Positions 18,653 through 27,240 of a stretch of 64,000 nt of DNA are shown one piece after another (within the stretch, counting starts at the first letter, position 1; each line of letters starts with the position of its first letter). Below the pieces are notes generated by a model. It had not been told where the DNA came from. It saw only the letters and a program-made list of their open reading frames with translations, and ran no database searches. The translations under genes and the position numbers were made by a program. The DNA is from Achromobacter mucicolens (lineage in GTDB: Bacteria > Pseudomonadota > Gammaproteobacteria > Burkholderiales > Burkholderiaceae_B), in NCBI RefSeq assembly GCF_902859725.1, contig NZ_CADIJP010000011.1, positions 124,001 through 188,000 on the forward strand. Reading direction: 5' to 3'.

Positions 18653-19471
18653 ATGACGATGATTCCCCGCAGAACCCTTTTGAAGTTGGCGGCCGGGCTG
18701 CCGGCCCTGGCGGCAGGGGCCTCGGCCCTTGCCGCCGCGCCCGTCAAGAAAGCAAAGACCTACGTCCTTGCGCACGGATCGTGGCACGGCGGCTGGTGCT
18801 GGCGTCCCGTGGCCGACCGCCTGCAGGCGGCGGGCCATCGCGTCTATGCGCCCAGCTACACCGGCATGGGCGACCGCGCGCACCTGCTGAGCAAGGACAT
18901 CACCATCGACACCTTCGTGGAAGATCTGGTGCAGGTCATCCAGACGCAGGAGCTCTCCGACGTGATCCTGGTCGGCCACAGCTTTGGCGGCATTCCCATC
19001 ACGGGGGTGGCCGACCGCATTCCGGATCGCCTGGCGCACCTGGTCTATTTCGACGCCATCGTGCTGCAGAACGGCCAGAACGCGTTTTCCGTCTATCCGA
19101 AGGCCGATGCTGACGCGCGCATTGCCGCAGCCTCGAAGGCGACGGGCGGCCTGGCCGTGCCCATCCCCGATCCGCTTCCCGCCGCATGGGGCTTTGCCCC
19201 GGGCAGCGCGGATTACAACTGGGTCAAGCGCCGCCTGACGACGCATCCGCTGGCCAGCTACACCACACCGCTGAACCTGAAGCACCCCATCGGCAACGGA
19301 CGGCCGCGCACGTACATCCACTGCACGCAGCCTGAACTGGCGGTGCTGGACGATTCGCGCAAGCTGGTGAAATCGCAGCAGGGTTGGAACTGGGTGGACA
19401 TCGCCGCGCCGCATGAAGCCCACATCACGCATCCGCAGTTGCTGGCCGATCTGCTGCTCGGCCTGGGTTGA
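18653..19471 (+). CDS. Alpha/beta hydrolase with Tat signal peptide
   Basis: A 272-residue hydrolase of the EstC/salicylate-esterase-like group. The N-terminus carries a twin-arginine motif (RRTLLKLAAG) followed by a hydrophobic stretch and an Ala-rich cleavage region, so export to the periplasm as a folded protein is expected. The oxyanion segment is HGSWHGGWCW, the nucleophile elbow GHSFGG, and a catalytic His candidate lies in PHEAHITHP near the C-terminus. The ATG at 18653 is five bases after metY; a second ATG two codons on is equally possible. Substrate unknown. Confidence 0.85.
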   Translation: MTMIPRRTLLKLAAGLPALAAGASALAAAPVKKAKTYVLAHGSWHGGWCWRPVADRLQAAGHRVYAPSYTGMGDRAHLLSKDITIDTFVEDLVQVIQTQELSDVILVGHSFGGIPITGVADRIPDRLAHLVYFDAIVLQNGQNAFSVYPKADADARIAAASKATGGLAVPIPDPLPAAWGFAPGSADYNWVKRRLTTHPLASYTTPLNLKHPIGNGRPRTYIHCTQPELAVLDDSRKLVKSQQGWNWVDIAAPHEAHITHPQLLADLLLGLG

Positions 19472-19550
19472 AAGCTGGGGCGGCCATCATGGCAGTCAGG
19501 TCCTGCGGTCACGCTCCCGGATTCAAGCTCCGGCGGGCAGGCCGCGGCAA

Positions 19551-20483
19551 TCAGGCGGATGCGGGACGGCGTCGCCGCAAGGCGGACGGCGCCACGCCTT
19601 CCGTGCGCTGGAATACCCGGCTGAATGCGGCCTGGGATTGATAACCCACGCGTTCGGCGGCTTCCTGTATGCCCATGCCCTGATCCAGAAGCCGCCGCGC
19701 CACGCGCATGCGCAGCAACTGCAATAGCTGCGCTGGCGTCGTGCCGCTTTGCAACGTGAAGCGGCGGTGGAAGGTGGCCTTGGACATATGGACGCGGTCG
19801 GCCATGTCCTGCATGCTCCAGGGCGCGGCAGGCTCGGCCAGTATCGCCTGCAGCAATCCAGCCATTGCGGGATCGCGCGACAGCACGAAAAGACCGTGCG
19901 CCTGGCGGTCCTGAATGGCCAGGTGGCGCAGCATGAAGAAGATCAGCAGATCAGTCAGGCGCTCCAGCACGACAGGCGAGGCAGATGGCTCACGTGTGGT
20001 CTCGTCCAGAATCAGGTCGAACACGCCGCGCGCGGCGCGAAAGCGGTCGTCGTCCGCGCGCAGCAGCAGATAGTCGGGCAGGGTGTCGGCCAGCAAATCG
20101 GCAAGCCCCGGGCGGAACTGGAAGAACCCGCACGCAAGGCCGGTGCCGTCAGGCTGACGCGGTGACAGCGGCTGCATCGGGCCACTAGCGACGCTGGCGG
20201 GCGGCTGCAAGGGCGTCAGCACGTGGGCGATGTCGCGCAGAAAGAAGATGCCGTCGCCTGCCGCCAGCGTGTGCGATTCCTGGCGCGATGCGATGTCCGC
20301 GCGGCAGCGGCCGTGCAGGATCAGGTGGAAACTGGCGCGGGCGCGTCCGCTGGTGCTGGCGGTCCAGTTACCGCAGTACTGGCCCAGATGGTAAAGACTG
20401 GATTGCACTTCCAGGCTGGACAGCAGCACGGCGTCCACGGCAGCTTGATCGGTAAGGGCGGGATCGAGGGTCAAGGTAGGCAA
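19551..20483 (-). CDS. AraC-family transcriptional regulator with cupin sensor
   Basis: A 310-residue regulator. The first part (about 1-190) is a cupin_6-type sensor domain (SFHLILHGRC, LAAGDGIFFLRDIAHVL). The last 100 residues hold the two AraC helix-turn-helix motifs (WSMQDMADRVHMSKATFHRRF and IQEAAERVGYQSQAAFSRVF, quoted in part). It is divergent from the AhpD-like/flavoprotein/ABC operon, with 125 bases between the starts, and is the likely regulator of that operon. A short palindrome, TCGAT-AAG-ATCGA (20508-20520), lies in the gap. Ligand unknown. Confidence 0.9.
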   Translation of the reverse strand: MPTLTLDPALTDQAAVDAVLLSSLEVQSSLYHLGQYCGNWTASTSGRARASFHLILHGRCRADIASRQESHTLAAGDGIFFLRDIAHVLTPLQPPASVASGPMQPLSPRQPDGTGLACGFFQFRPGLADLLADTLPDYLLLRADDDRFRAARGVFDLILDETTREPSASPVVLERLTDLLIFFMLRHLAIQDRQAHGLFVLSRDPAMAGLLQAILAEPAAPWSMQDMADRVHMSKATFHRRFTLQSGTTPAQLLQLLRMRVARRLLDQGMGIQEAAERVGYQSQAAFSRVFQRTEGVAPSALRRRRPASA

Positions 20484-20608
20484 CAGTTATAAGCGCATAG
20501 CTGAAAGTCGATAAGATCGAGCATCAAGTTGCGATCCTCGTGCATTGTCGCTTGCGGGGCGCTGCACGCAAAATGGTGGTTTCAATCGATAGCCCAACGG
20601 AGATTTTC

Positions 20609-21166
20609 ATGGCCCGTCTGACCGTGCACACCGCGCAAAGCGCGCCCGAACCCACCCAGGCGGCGTTGGCCGCGGCCGAGAAGGGCGCGGGGTATCTGTC
20701 CAACCTGCTTGGCGTGCTGGCCAGCGCGCCCGCCGCGCTCGAGGCCTATCAGACGCTGTCGCAGATCAATGCACGCGCCGGCCTGACGCTACAGGAGCGC
20801 GAGGTCGTGCAACTGGTGGCCGGCACGCTGCACGGCTGCACCTTCTGCGTGGCGGGCCACACCGCGCTGGCGCGCAACAAGGCCAAGCTGTCTCCCGAAG
20901 TCGTGGACGCGCTGCGTGCCCAGGGCACGCTACCCGACGCGCGGTTGCAGGCGCTGGCGGCATTCACGCAAGCCGTGATCCGCACGCGCGGCCGTGTCGA
21001 CGACGCGGAACTCAAAGCCTTGCGCGATGCGGGCTACACCGAGGGCAATGCGCTCGAGGTGATCCTGGGCGTGGGCCTGGCCACGATCTGCAACTTCGCC
21101 AACAACCTGGCGCAGACGCCCTTGAACGAACAGCTGAGCGAATACGCCTGGAGCGGCGCGCAATGA
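20609..21166 (+). CDS. Carboxymuconolactone decarboxylase / AhpD-like protein
   Basis: A 185-residue protein of the CMD/AhpD fold. The AhpD-type redox motif is present as GCTFCVAGH (Cys-x2-Cys with a His three residues later), which in alkylhydroperoxidase D relatives forms the active disulfide. The ATG at 20609 was chosen over an upstream in-frame ATG because it gives the family N-terminus and follows a purine-rich ACGGAGA. It is coupled by ATGA to the next gene, an acyl-CoA-dehydrogenase-like protein. The role in this operon is not known; peroxide or thiol redox chemistry is the family-based guess. Confidence 0.88.
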   Translation: MARLTVHTAQSAPEPTQAALAAAEKGAGYLSNLLGVLASAPAALEAYQTLSQINARAGLTLQEREVVQLVAGTLHGCTFCVAGHTALARNKAKLSPEVVDALRAQGTLPDARLQALAAFTQAVIRTRGRVDDAELKALRDAGYTEGNALEVILGVGLATICNFANNLAQTPLNEQLSEYAWSGAQ

Positions 21167-22308
21167 CGGCACAGACCGCGACCCCGCATCATGACGCCAC
21201 CGACCCGGCCGGTGGTCCGATCCTGCCGCAGGACTTGCGGGACTGGCTTGCGCAACATGCCGAGGCGTTGGATGCGGGCAGCCTTGACGCCGTCACGGTG
21301 CTGCCGCGGCTGGCGTCGGCGGGGCTGTTCCGCGTTGGTGTACCCGAGGCGCAGGGCGGCCTGGCCGGCACCGATATCGGCGATGCGATCGAGGCGGTGT
21401 CGCAGGTGGCCGAACTGTCGGTCGCCAGCGCATTCGTCGCATGGGGCCAGCGTGTCTTCATCGAATACCTGCTGACCAGCCCCAATGCGGCGCTGGCCGA
21501 GCGCTGGCTGGCGCCGTTGCTTGCCGGCGAACTGGCGGGCGCCACGGCGCTGTCGAACGCGATGAAGTTCCTGAGCGGCATCGAATCGTTGCAGATTGCC
21601 GCGCAGGGCGATGACGTGCAATGGACGCTGGACGGCCGCATGCCCTGGGTGACGAATCTGCGGCCGCAGGGCTTCCTCGTCGCGGCGGCGGTTACGGCTC
21701 CCGATGGCACGCCCGCCGTCGTCGCGTTGCCGCATGACATCGCCGGACTGGAACGTAGTGCGGACCTGTCATTGCTGGCGCTGCAGTCCAGCAACACCGC
21801 AGCGCTGGACGTGCGCGGCGTGCGCATCGGACCGGAATGGCTGATCCACCCCGACGCGCGGCAGTATCTGCCGGGCGCGCGTCCCGCATTTGCCGGGTTG
21901 CAGTGCGGCCTGTCGATCGGTTTGGCGCGAAGGGCCTTGCAGGCCGCCGGTCAAGTGGGGCAGGGCCACGCGTCGCGCGGCCTCCTTGCCCAACCCTTGC
22001 AGGCGCTGTCCGCGCAGCTCGAGGACCTGACAGCCCGCCTTATCTCCGGCGTTCGCAGCCAGCGGTTTGTGGCCGAACCGTGGGCCTTGTTCGAGATTCG
22101 CATTGCGCTGGCCGATGCCGCTAACGCGGCGGTACAGCTTGAACTGCAAGCCAGCGGCGGCGCGGCCTACCTTAAGCCCGGGGGCGCAGGCTTTGCGCGG
22201 CGCTGGCGCGAAGCGGCGTTCCTGCCCATCGTCACGCCGAGCCTGGTGCAGTTGAAGACCGAACTGGCCAAGCGCCAGGCCCGGCTTGCCGCGCAGGGCG
22301 CGTCATGA
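21163..22308 (+). CDS. Acyl-CoA dehydrogenase-fold flavoprotein, atypical
   Basis: A 381-residue protein with the acyl-CoA dehydrogenase fold: the alpha-helical N-terminal part, the mid-domain strand SNAMKFLSGIESL and a C-terminal helix bundle ending with ASGGAAYLKPGGAGFARRWREA. In true dehydrogenases this last stretch leads into a YEG(T/A) segment carrying the catalytic Glu. Here it reads FLPIVTPSLVQL with no such Glu. That is seen in relatives that act as flavin monooxygenases or have other roles. Start and stop overlap its neighbours (ATGA at both ends), so it is tied to the AhpD-like protein and the ABC transporter. Confidence 0.85.
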   Translation: MTAQTATPHHDATDPAGGPILPQDLRDWLAQHAEALDAGSLDAVTVLPRLASAGLFRVGVPEAQGGLAGTDIGDAIEAVSQVAELSVASAFVAWGQRVFIEYLLTSPNAALAERWLAPLLAGELAGATALSNAMKFLSGIESLQIAAQGDDVQWTLDGRMPWVTNLRPQGFLVAAAVTAPDGTPAVVALPHDIAGLERSADLSLLALQSSNTAALDVRGVRIGPEWLIHPDARQYLPGARPAFAGLQCGLSIGLARRALQAAGQVGQGHASRGLLAQPLQALSAQLEDLTARLISGVRSQRFVAEPWALFEIRIALADAANAAVQLELQASGGAAYLKPGGAGFARRWREAAFLPIVTPSLVQLKTELAKRQARLAAQGAS

Positions 22309-23102
22309 CGGCGGCGCCGCGGCCGGTGCTGCAGGCCCGGGGCCTGGCGTTGCGGTACCCCGGCGCGGAGAGCGCCGTCTTTGACGCCGTCGACCTGGAT
22401 CTGGCGCGCGGCGAAGTGGTCGCGGTGCTGGGCGCCAGCGGAGCGGGCAAATCCAGCCTGCTGCGCGTCCTGGCCGGCCTGCAGCCCGCCACCGCCGGCA
22501 CGCTGCTAATGGAAGGCGTGCCGCTCACGGGCGTGCACCCGCGCGTGGCGGTGGCGTTTCAGGATTCCAGCCTGTTGCCCTGGCTGTCGCTGGAACGCAA
22601 TGTCGCCTTCGGGCTGGACTTCAAGCATCAGCCGGCGCTGACGGATGCACAGCGCCGCGCGCGCGTGACGCAGGCCATCGATGAAGTGGGACTGGCGCAC
22701 GCGCGGCATCTGCGTCCCGCGCAGTTGTCGGGCGGCATGGCGCAACGGGCGGCGCTGGCGCGCTGCCTGGCGCGCCAGCCGTCGGTGCTGCTGCTGGACG
22801 AACCGTTTGGCGCGCTGGATGAGGTCACGCGCGGTGACATGCAGGTGCTGCTGCGCAAATTGGTGGCCGACTTCCAGACGGCGGCCGTCTTGATCACGCA
22901 CGACATCGACGAAGCGCTGCTGCTGGCCGACCGCATCGTGCTGCTGGGCGGCGCGCCTGGGCGCATTCTGGGCGTGTGGCAGGTCGACCTGCCGCAACCG
23001 CGCGCCGACCTGCTGCCGGAAATGGGCGCGCTGCGCCTGGAAATCCTTACCCGCCTGCGCGCCGCGCTGCGGAACGCGCGCGGCGCCGCCGTGCTTGCCT
23101 GA
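22305..23102 (+). CDS. NitT/TauT-type ABC transporter ATP-binding protein
   Basis: A 265-residue ABC ATPase of the SsuB/TauB/NrtD group. Walker A is GASGAGKSS, the Q-loop lies in VAFQDSSLLPWLS, the signature is LSGGMAQRAALARCLA, Walker B is VLLLDEPFGALDE and the switch His is in VLITHDIDEA. It should power uptake of a small anion or sulfonate-like compound through the permease encoded downstream. It is coupled by ATGA to the flavoprotein gene, and the receptor gene follows after 23 bases. Confidence 0.93.
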   Translation: MTAAPRPVLQARGLALRYPGAESAVFDAVDLDLARGEVVAVLGASGAGKSSLLRVLAGLQPATAGTLLMEGVPLTGVHPRVAVAFQDSSLLPWLSLERNVAFGLDFKHQPALTDAQRRARVTQAIDEVGLAHARHLRPAQLSGGMAQRAALARCLARQPSVLLLDEPFGALDEVTRGDMQVLLRKLVADFQTAAVLITHDIDEALLLADRIVLLGGAPGRILGVWQVDLPQPRADLLPEMGALRLEILTRLRAALRNARGAAVLA

Positions 23103-23125
23103 CCAACTTCGCTAGGAGCTTTCTG

Positions 23126-24316
23126 ATGTGCCTTGAACACATGTCGCGTCGCGACTGGTTGAAACTTTCGGCCCTGCTGACCGCCGGCGGGGCCGCATCC
23201 TTGCTGTCGGCCTTCAACGCGCGGGCGCAGTCCGAGCCCGACGCGCCCGTGCGCATCGGCTACCTGCCCATCACCGACGCCGCGCCGCTGCTCGTGGCGC
23301 ATAACAATGGCCTCTTCGACAAGGCCGGCGTCAAGGCCGAAAAGCCCGTGCTGCTGCGCAGCTGGGCGCAGGTGATCGAAGCCTTCATCTCGGGTCAGGT
23401 GAACGTGGTGCATCTGCTATCGCCGATGACGGTGTGGGCGCGCTTTGGCAGCAAGGTGCCCGCCAAGGTGGTGGCCTGGAATCACGTCGGCGGATCCGGG
23501 CTGACCGTGGCGCCCGCCGTCAACACCGTGAAGGAACTGGGCGGCAAGACGGTGGCGATCCCGTTCTGGTATTCCATCCACAACGTCATGCTGCAGTACC
23601 TGCTGCGCGAAAACGGCCTGACGCCGGTGGCGCGCAAGGACGGCGCGCCGGCCGCCAATGAAGTGAATCTGGTCGTCATGGCGCCCGCGGACATGCCGCC
23701 CGCGCTGGCGCAGCAGCGCATCGCGGGCTATATCGTGGCCGAGCCGTTCAACGCGGCAGCAGAAACCCTGGGCGTGGGCAAGGTGTTGCGCTTTACGGGC
23801 GACATCTGGCGCAATCATGCGTGCTGCGTCGTCTTCATGCACGAGCGCGACCTGACGCAGCGGCCGGAATGGTCGCAGAAGGTAGTGGACGCCATCGTGC
23901 AGGCGCAGCTCTGGATCCGCGACAACCGGGCTGAGACGGCGCGGCTGCTGTCCAAGGAGGGCATCAACCGCTACACCCCGCACACCCTGCCGGCGCTGTC
24001 CAAGGTGCTTGCGCCGCCGCCCGAGGACCGCGAGCAGTACCTGGCCAGCGGTGCGATCCGGCATGCCGATTGGGACGAACGCCGCATCGACTTTCAGCCG
24101 TATCCGTTTCCCAGCTACACCGAGGAACTGGTGCGGCGGCTGCGCGACACCCTCATCGAGGCGGACCGCGGATTCCTGGATGACCTGGATCCGGCGCGCG
24201 CGGCGGCCGAGCTGGTGGACGATCGCTATGTCCGGCGGGCAATCGAATCGGCTGGTGGCCTGACTCGGTTCGGCTTTCCCGACGCGTACAACCGGACCGA
24301 GCTGGTGCAGGCGTGA
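23126..24316 (+). CDS. NitT/TauT-type ABC transporter substrate-binding protein (Tat-exported)
   Basis: A 396-residue binding protein of the NrtA/CmpA-like group. It starts with a twin-arginine signal (SRRDWLKLSAL then a hydrophobic Ala/Leu stretch to NARA), implying folded export. The typical receptor features IGYLPITDAAPLLVAHNNGLFDKAGV and SGQVNVVHLLSPM are present in order (quoted in part). The ATG at 23126 follows TAGGAG by six bases. Ligand cannot be assigned; nitrate, cyanate, bicarbonate, sulfonates and thiamin precursors are all known in the superfamily. It overlaps the permease gene as GTGA. Confidence 0.88.
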   Translation: MCLEHMSRRDWLKLSALLTAGGAASLLSAFNARAQSEPDAPVRIGYLPITDAAPLLVAHNNGLFDKAGVKAEKPVLLRSWAQVIEAFISGQVNVVHLLSPMTVWARFGSKVPAKVVAWNHVGGSGLTVAPAVNTVKELGGKTVAIPFWYSIHNVMLQYLLRENGLTPVARKDGAPAANEVNLVVMAPADMPPALAQQRIAGYIVAEPFNAAAETLGVGKVLRFTGDIWRNHACCVVFMHERDLTQRPEWSQKVVDAIVQAQLWIRDNRAETARLLSKEGINRYTPHTLPALSKVLAPPPEDREQYLASGAIRHADWDERRIDFQPYPFPSYTEELVRRLRDTLIEADRGFLDDLDPARAAAELVDDRYVRRAIESAGGLTRFGFPDAYNRTELVQA

Positions 24317-25155
24317 CGGAGCGCGAGTTTGTGGTGCAGCAGGCGCCGCCGGAGGCGCAGCGGCAGCCCGCGGCGCCTCTGCGCGCCAAGACGGCCGCGG
24401 GAGTGGGCCTGGGCGCGCGCTACGCGCTCGGCCTTGGCGGGTTGGGGCTGCTGCTGGCGCTGTGGTGGCTGGGTACGGAAGTCCTGGCGCCTGCGGGCGG
24501 CATGGCGAGGCGTTTTGCGCCCGGGCCCACCTTCGTCAGCCTGGGCGAACTGCTGTCCGGCTCGGACCTGCCTCACCACATCCTGGTCAGCCTGCGGCGG
24601 ATCGCGGTTGGATTGGGCTTGGCCTTGGCGATCGGCGTGCCGCTGGGCCTGGCGATCGGCAGTTGGCGCCGGCTGGAAGCGGCCGCATCGCCCGCGATGC
24701 AATTCCTGCGCATGATCTCGCCGCTGTCGTGGATGCCGATCGCGGTCATGGTGTTTGGCGTGGGCGACGATCCCGTCTACTTCCTGCTGGCGTTCGCGGC
24801 GGTCTGGCCGATCGTGCTGAATACGGCTGCTGGCGTGCAGCAGCTTGATCCGCGCTGGCTGCAATTGGCGCAAAGCGTGGCCGCGACCCGCTGGGAGACG
24901 CTGCGCAGCGTCATCCTGCCTGGCGTGATGGGCCACATCCTGACCGGCGTGCGGCTGGCGATCGGCATTCTGTGGATCGTCCTGGTCCCGTGCGAAATGC
25001 TGGGCGTGTCGGCCGGCATGGGGTACTTCATCCTGGACACCCGCGACCGTCTGGCGTATTCGGAACTGATGGCGATGGTGCTGATGATTGGCGTGCTGGG
25101 CTTTTTGCTGGATGCCAGCGCCCGGGCGCTGTACCGGTACTGGCGCGGGCAGTAA
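24313..25155 (+). CDS. NitT/TauT-type ABC transporter permease
   Basis: A 280-residue membrane protein of the SsuC/TauC family with about six hydrophobic segments. The permease hallmark is the region LAQSVAATRWETLRSVILPGVMGHILTGVRLAIG (seen around residues 175-210), the EAA-type loop that docks on the ATPase. It starts with GTG overlapping the receptor stop (GTGA). It is the last gene of a five-gene coupled run. It ends 29 bases before the convergent stop of the next gene. Confidence 0.92.
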   Translation: MTEREFVVQQAPPEAQRQPAAPLRAKTAAGVGLGARYALGLGGLGLLLALWWLGTEVLAPAGGMARRFAPGPTFVSLGELLSGSDLPHHILVSLRRIAVGLGLALAIGVPLGLAIGSWRRLEAAASPAMQFLRMISPLSWMPIAVMVFGVGDDPVYFLLAFAAVWPIVLNTAAGVQQLDPRWLQLAQSVAATRWETLRSVILPGVMGHILTGVRLAIGILWIVLVPCEMLGVSAGMGYFILDTRDRLAYSELMAMVLMIGVLGFLLDASARALYRYWRGQ

Positions 25156-25184
25156 CGATCCTGGCTACTCCGTTTCGCCAACCG

Positions 25185-25646
25185 CTACTTGCGCGCGCTC
25201 TTCCCGTTGGCCGCGCACACCAGGTCGCGCAGCCGCCGCTGCACCGGGTCGCGCGTGACGGGGGCGTTGCGGATGCCCGCCACCGGAATCGATTCGACGA
25301 TCGCCCCGGTGGCGTCGTTGCCCGCGTGGTGCAAGACCTCGGTGACGGTATACGTGTTGGCGCTGCAGTTCATCGTCACCGGCTGGGTGACCGAGCCGTA
25401 GGGCTGCCCGTTGGCCTCGGAAATCCGGGGCTGGGCGTAGAACCAGGCCACGGTCACTGCCCTGACAGCCGGATTCTCCGACACGGTGCGGATCGAATGG
25501 CTGTCATAGAACACCCCCGGCATCGCCTGCGGGTCGACCGGCACCCAGGCCGGATCGTTGGCCGCGGCGCCGTGCGCGATCGGGCTGCCGCTTGCCGCGA
25601 CAAACAGGGCCAGGGCGAATAGGGCAGAGGGAGGCCTTGCGGTCAT
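25185..25646 (-). CDS. Small exported protein, possibly surface-adhesin E-like
   Basis: A 153-residue protein with a clear Sec signal peptide (ALFALALFVAASGSPIAHGAA). The mature part starts WVPVDPQAMPGVFYDSHSIR and has two cysteines (NCSAN and LVCAAN) that may pair. This layout, one short beta-rich domain with a Trp start, a YD-x-x-S strand and two Cys, resembles the surface-adhesin E family, but the similarity is weak by eye. Start at the ATG giving MTARPPSALF; the longer frame upstream lacks support. It is convergent with the ABC permease and divergent from the next gene. Confidence 0.7.
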   Translation of the reverse strand: MTARPPSALFALALFVAASGSPIAHGAAANDPAWVPVDPQAMPGVFYDSHSIRTVSENPAVRAVTVAWFYAQPRISEANGQPYGSVTQPVTMNCSANTYTVTEVLHHAGNDATGAIVESIPVAGIRNAPVTRDPVQRRLRDLVCAANGKSARK

Positions 25647-25785
25647 GGGCGGTTCCGTGGTGTCGGGGCAGGGGCGCGCGTCCGGCAAGACGTGAGCATG
25701 CGTTACGCCAGTATAGAGAACCGGGCGCAACGCGCTATAGTTTCGTCCGTTCGATAAATGGCTGGCGGCGCGGGGGGCTGGCATT

Positions 25786-27213
25786 ATGCCCAGCATGCCT
25801 GGACCCAAGACCATCAGACTCGTGGCCGTCGGCCTTGCGGTCATCACCGCCGCCGTGCTGGCCCGGGGCATCTATCAGATCATCCCAATGGGCGATCCGC
25901 TGGCGCGCAGCGAGTTCGTGGGAGAGCTGAACGGGCCCGCGCTGGCCTCATACTCGCGGGTTGCCATCCAGCGTTTCGGCGAGCGCCAATTGCTGACCGG
26001 CCAACTTCTGGTCACGGCCAAGGACATCGAAGGCCTGGCGCAGGCGCCCGTGCTGGATACGCAGGTTCCGGCCCTGAAGGAACGCCTTCAGAAGCAGCGG
26101 ATCCGGCTGGCGCAGGCCGGCGCGATCACCACCCTGGCCCACGGCCAGGGCGATCTGGCCCTGACCATGCTGCAGACCGGCCGCACCACCACCGATGCCC
26201 GCAACCTCATTTATGGGGGCCACGGCACGGGTGTGTTCGAGCTGCTGGGCTCCATCAGCGGCGATACCGGCGTGACCCTGATTGGCGCGCCGGGCGGCCA
26301 GCCGCTGTACCTCATCACCAGCACGCTGCGCAGTTCGGGAGAAGGCGATCAGCCGCCCGCCTGGGACACCCTGCGTTCGGACGACCTGGGCGCGACCTGG
26401 ACCTATGATCCCGACGTGACGCTGGGCGTGCCGCAGCAGCACACCGCCTTTCTGACCGACCAGCTGGCGATTGCGCTGGAGCACCACGAGACGGGCGTGC
26501 GCCTGCTCTACAGCTGCGACGGCGCCAAGCGTTGGGCGGCGACCCGGCTCAAGGAACAGGTCTGGCCGGATTCGGCCGCCTTTGAACGCAAGTTTGCCGA
26601 GACGGCGGAGCGGGATCGCAAGGCCTACGGCGTCGAGCAGCTTGGCTATGGCTGGTCGTTGTACCCGCTGGACGAGACGCGCGCAGTGGGCTGGAGCTGG
26701 CGCACGCGGGTGCGTCCTGAAGGCCAGGAGGCGCCCCAACTGATCGAAACGCGGCGCTTCGAGGTGCAATTCCAGGAGGGCGCCTCGCCTGCGTTCCGCA
26801 TTACCCCGGAGGTGCCCCGGGTTCCGTCGCAGGATGCCCATGCGCTTTTGACGCGTGACCAGCCGGTGTTCGAGACCGAGGGCGACAGCATCTACCAGCT
26901 CGACAAGTCGGGAATGGCCTGGGTAAAGCGGTCGCGGTCGCCCAATGTGCGCGGCGCCTCGTCCTGGATCGGGCAGGCGTGGTTCGGCCGCAATGCGTGG
27001 GTCATCAAGACCTATGCCGAGCACCTATTCTCCGGCGCCGACTACACCAAGACCTACTTCTACAGCCGCGACAAGGGCCGCTCCTGGCGGCCGTTCCAGT
27101 TGTCGCATGCGCAGGAGCGCGGGCTGCTGGGCCTGGACCAGACGGGCGACGCGCTGTTGACGCTTGCCGAGCGCGGCGGCAAGACCATCATCCTGCGCTA
27201 TCCGCTGGACTGA
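25786..27213 (+). CDS. Membrane-anchored protein with Asp-box-like repeats, unknown function
   Basis: A 475-residue protein not recognised as a named family. One N-terminal hydrophobic segment (about residues 10-30, RLVAVGLAVITAAVLARGIY) suggests a signal anchor, with the rest outside the cytoplasm. Two segments, SDDLGATW (around residue 204) and SRDKGRSW (around 427), match the S/T-x-D-x-G-x-x-W/F Asp-box of sialidase-like beta-propellers. Trp-rich strands in between fit a propeller. There is no obvious catalytic set. The gene is alone, with 139 bases to its divergent neighbour, and no clear ribosome-binding site; a second ATG three codons on is possible. Confidence 0.75.
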   Translation: MPSMPGPKTIRLVAVGLAVITAAVLARGIYQIIPMGDPLARSEFVGELNGPALASYSRVAIQRFGERQLLTGQLLVTAKDIEGLAQAPVLDTQVPALKERLQKQRIRLAQAGAITTLAHGQGDLALTMLQTGRTTTDARNLIYGGHGTGVFELLGSISGDTGVTLIGAPGGQPLYLITSTLRSSGEGDQPPAWDTLRSDDLGATWTYDPDVTLGVPQQHTAFLTDQLAIALEHHETGVRLLYSCDGAKRWAATRLKEQVWPDSAAFERKFAETAERDRKAYGVEQLGYGWSLYPLDETRAVGWSWRTRVRPEGQEAPQLIETRRFEVQFQEGASPAFRITPEVPRVPSQDAHALLTRDQPVFETEGDSIYQLDKSGMAWVKRSRSPNVRGASSWIGQAWFGRNAWVIKTYAEHLFSGADYTKTYFYSRDKGRSWRPFQLSHAQERGLLGLDQTGDALLTLAERGGKTIILRYPLD

Positions 27214-27240
27214 GGCGAAACGCGGGTCCCGCGCCGGCGG

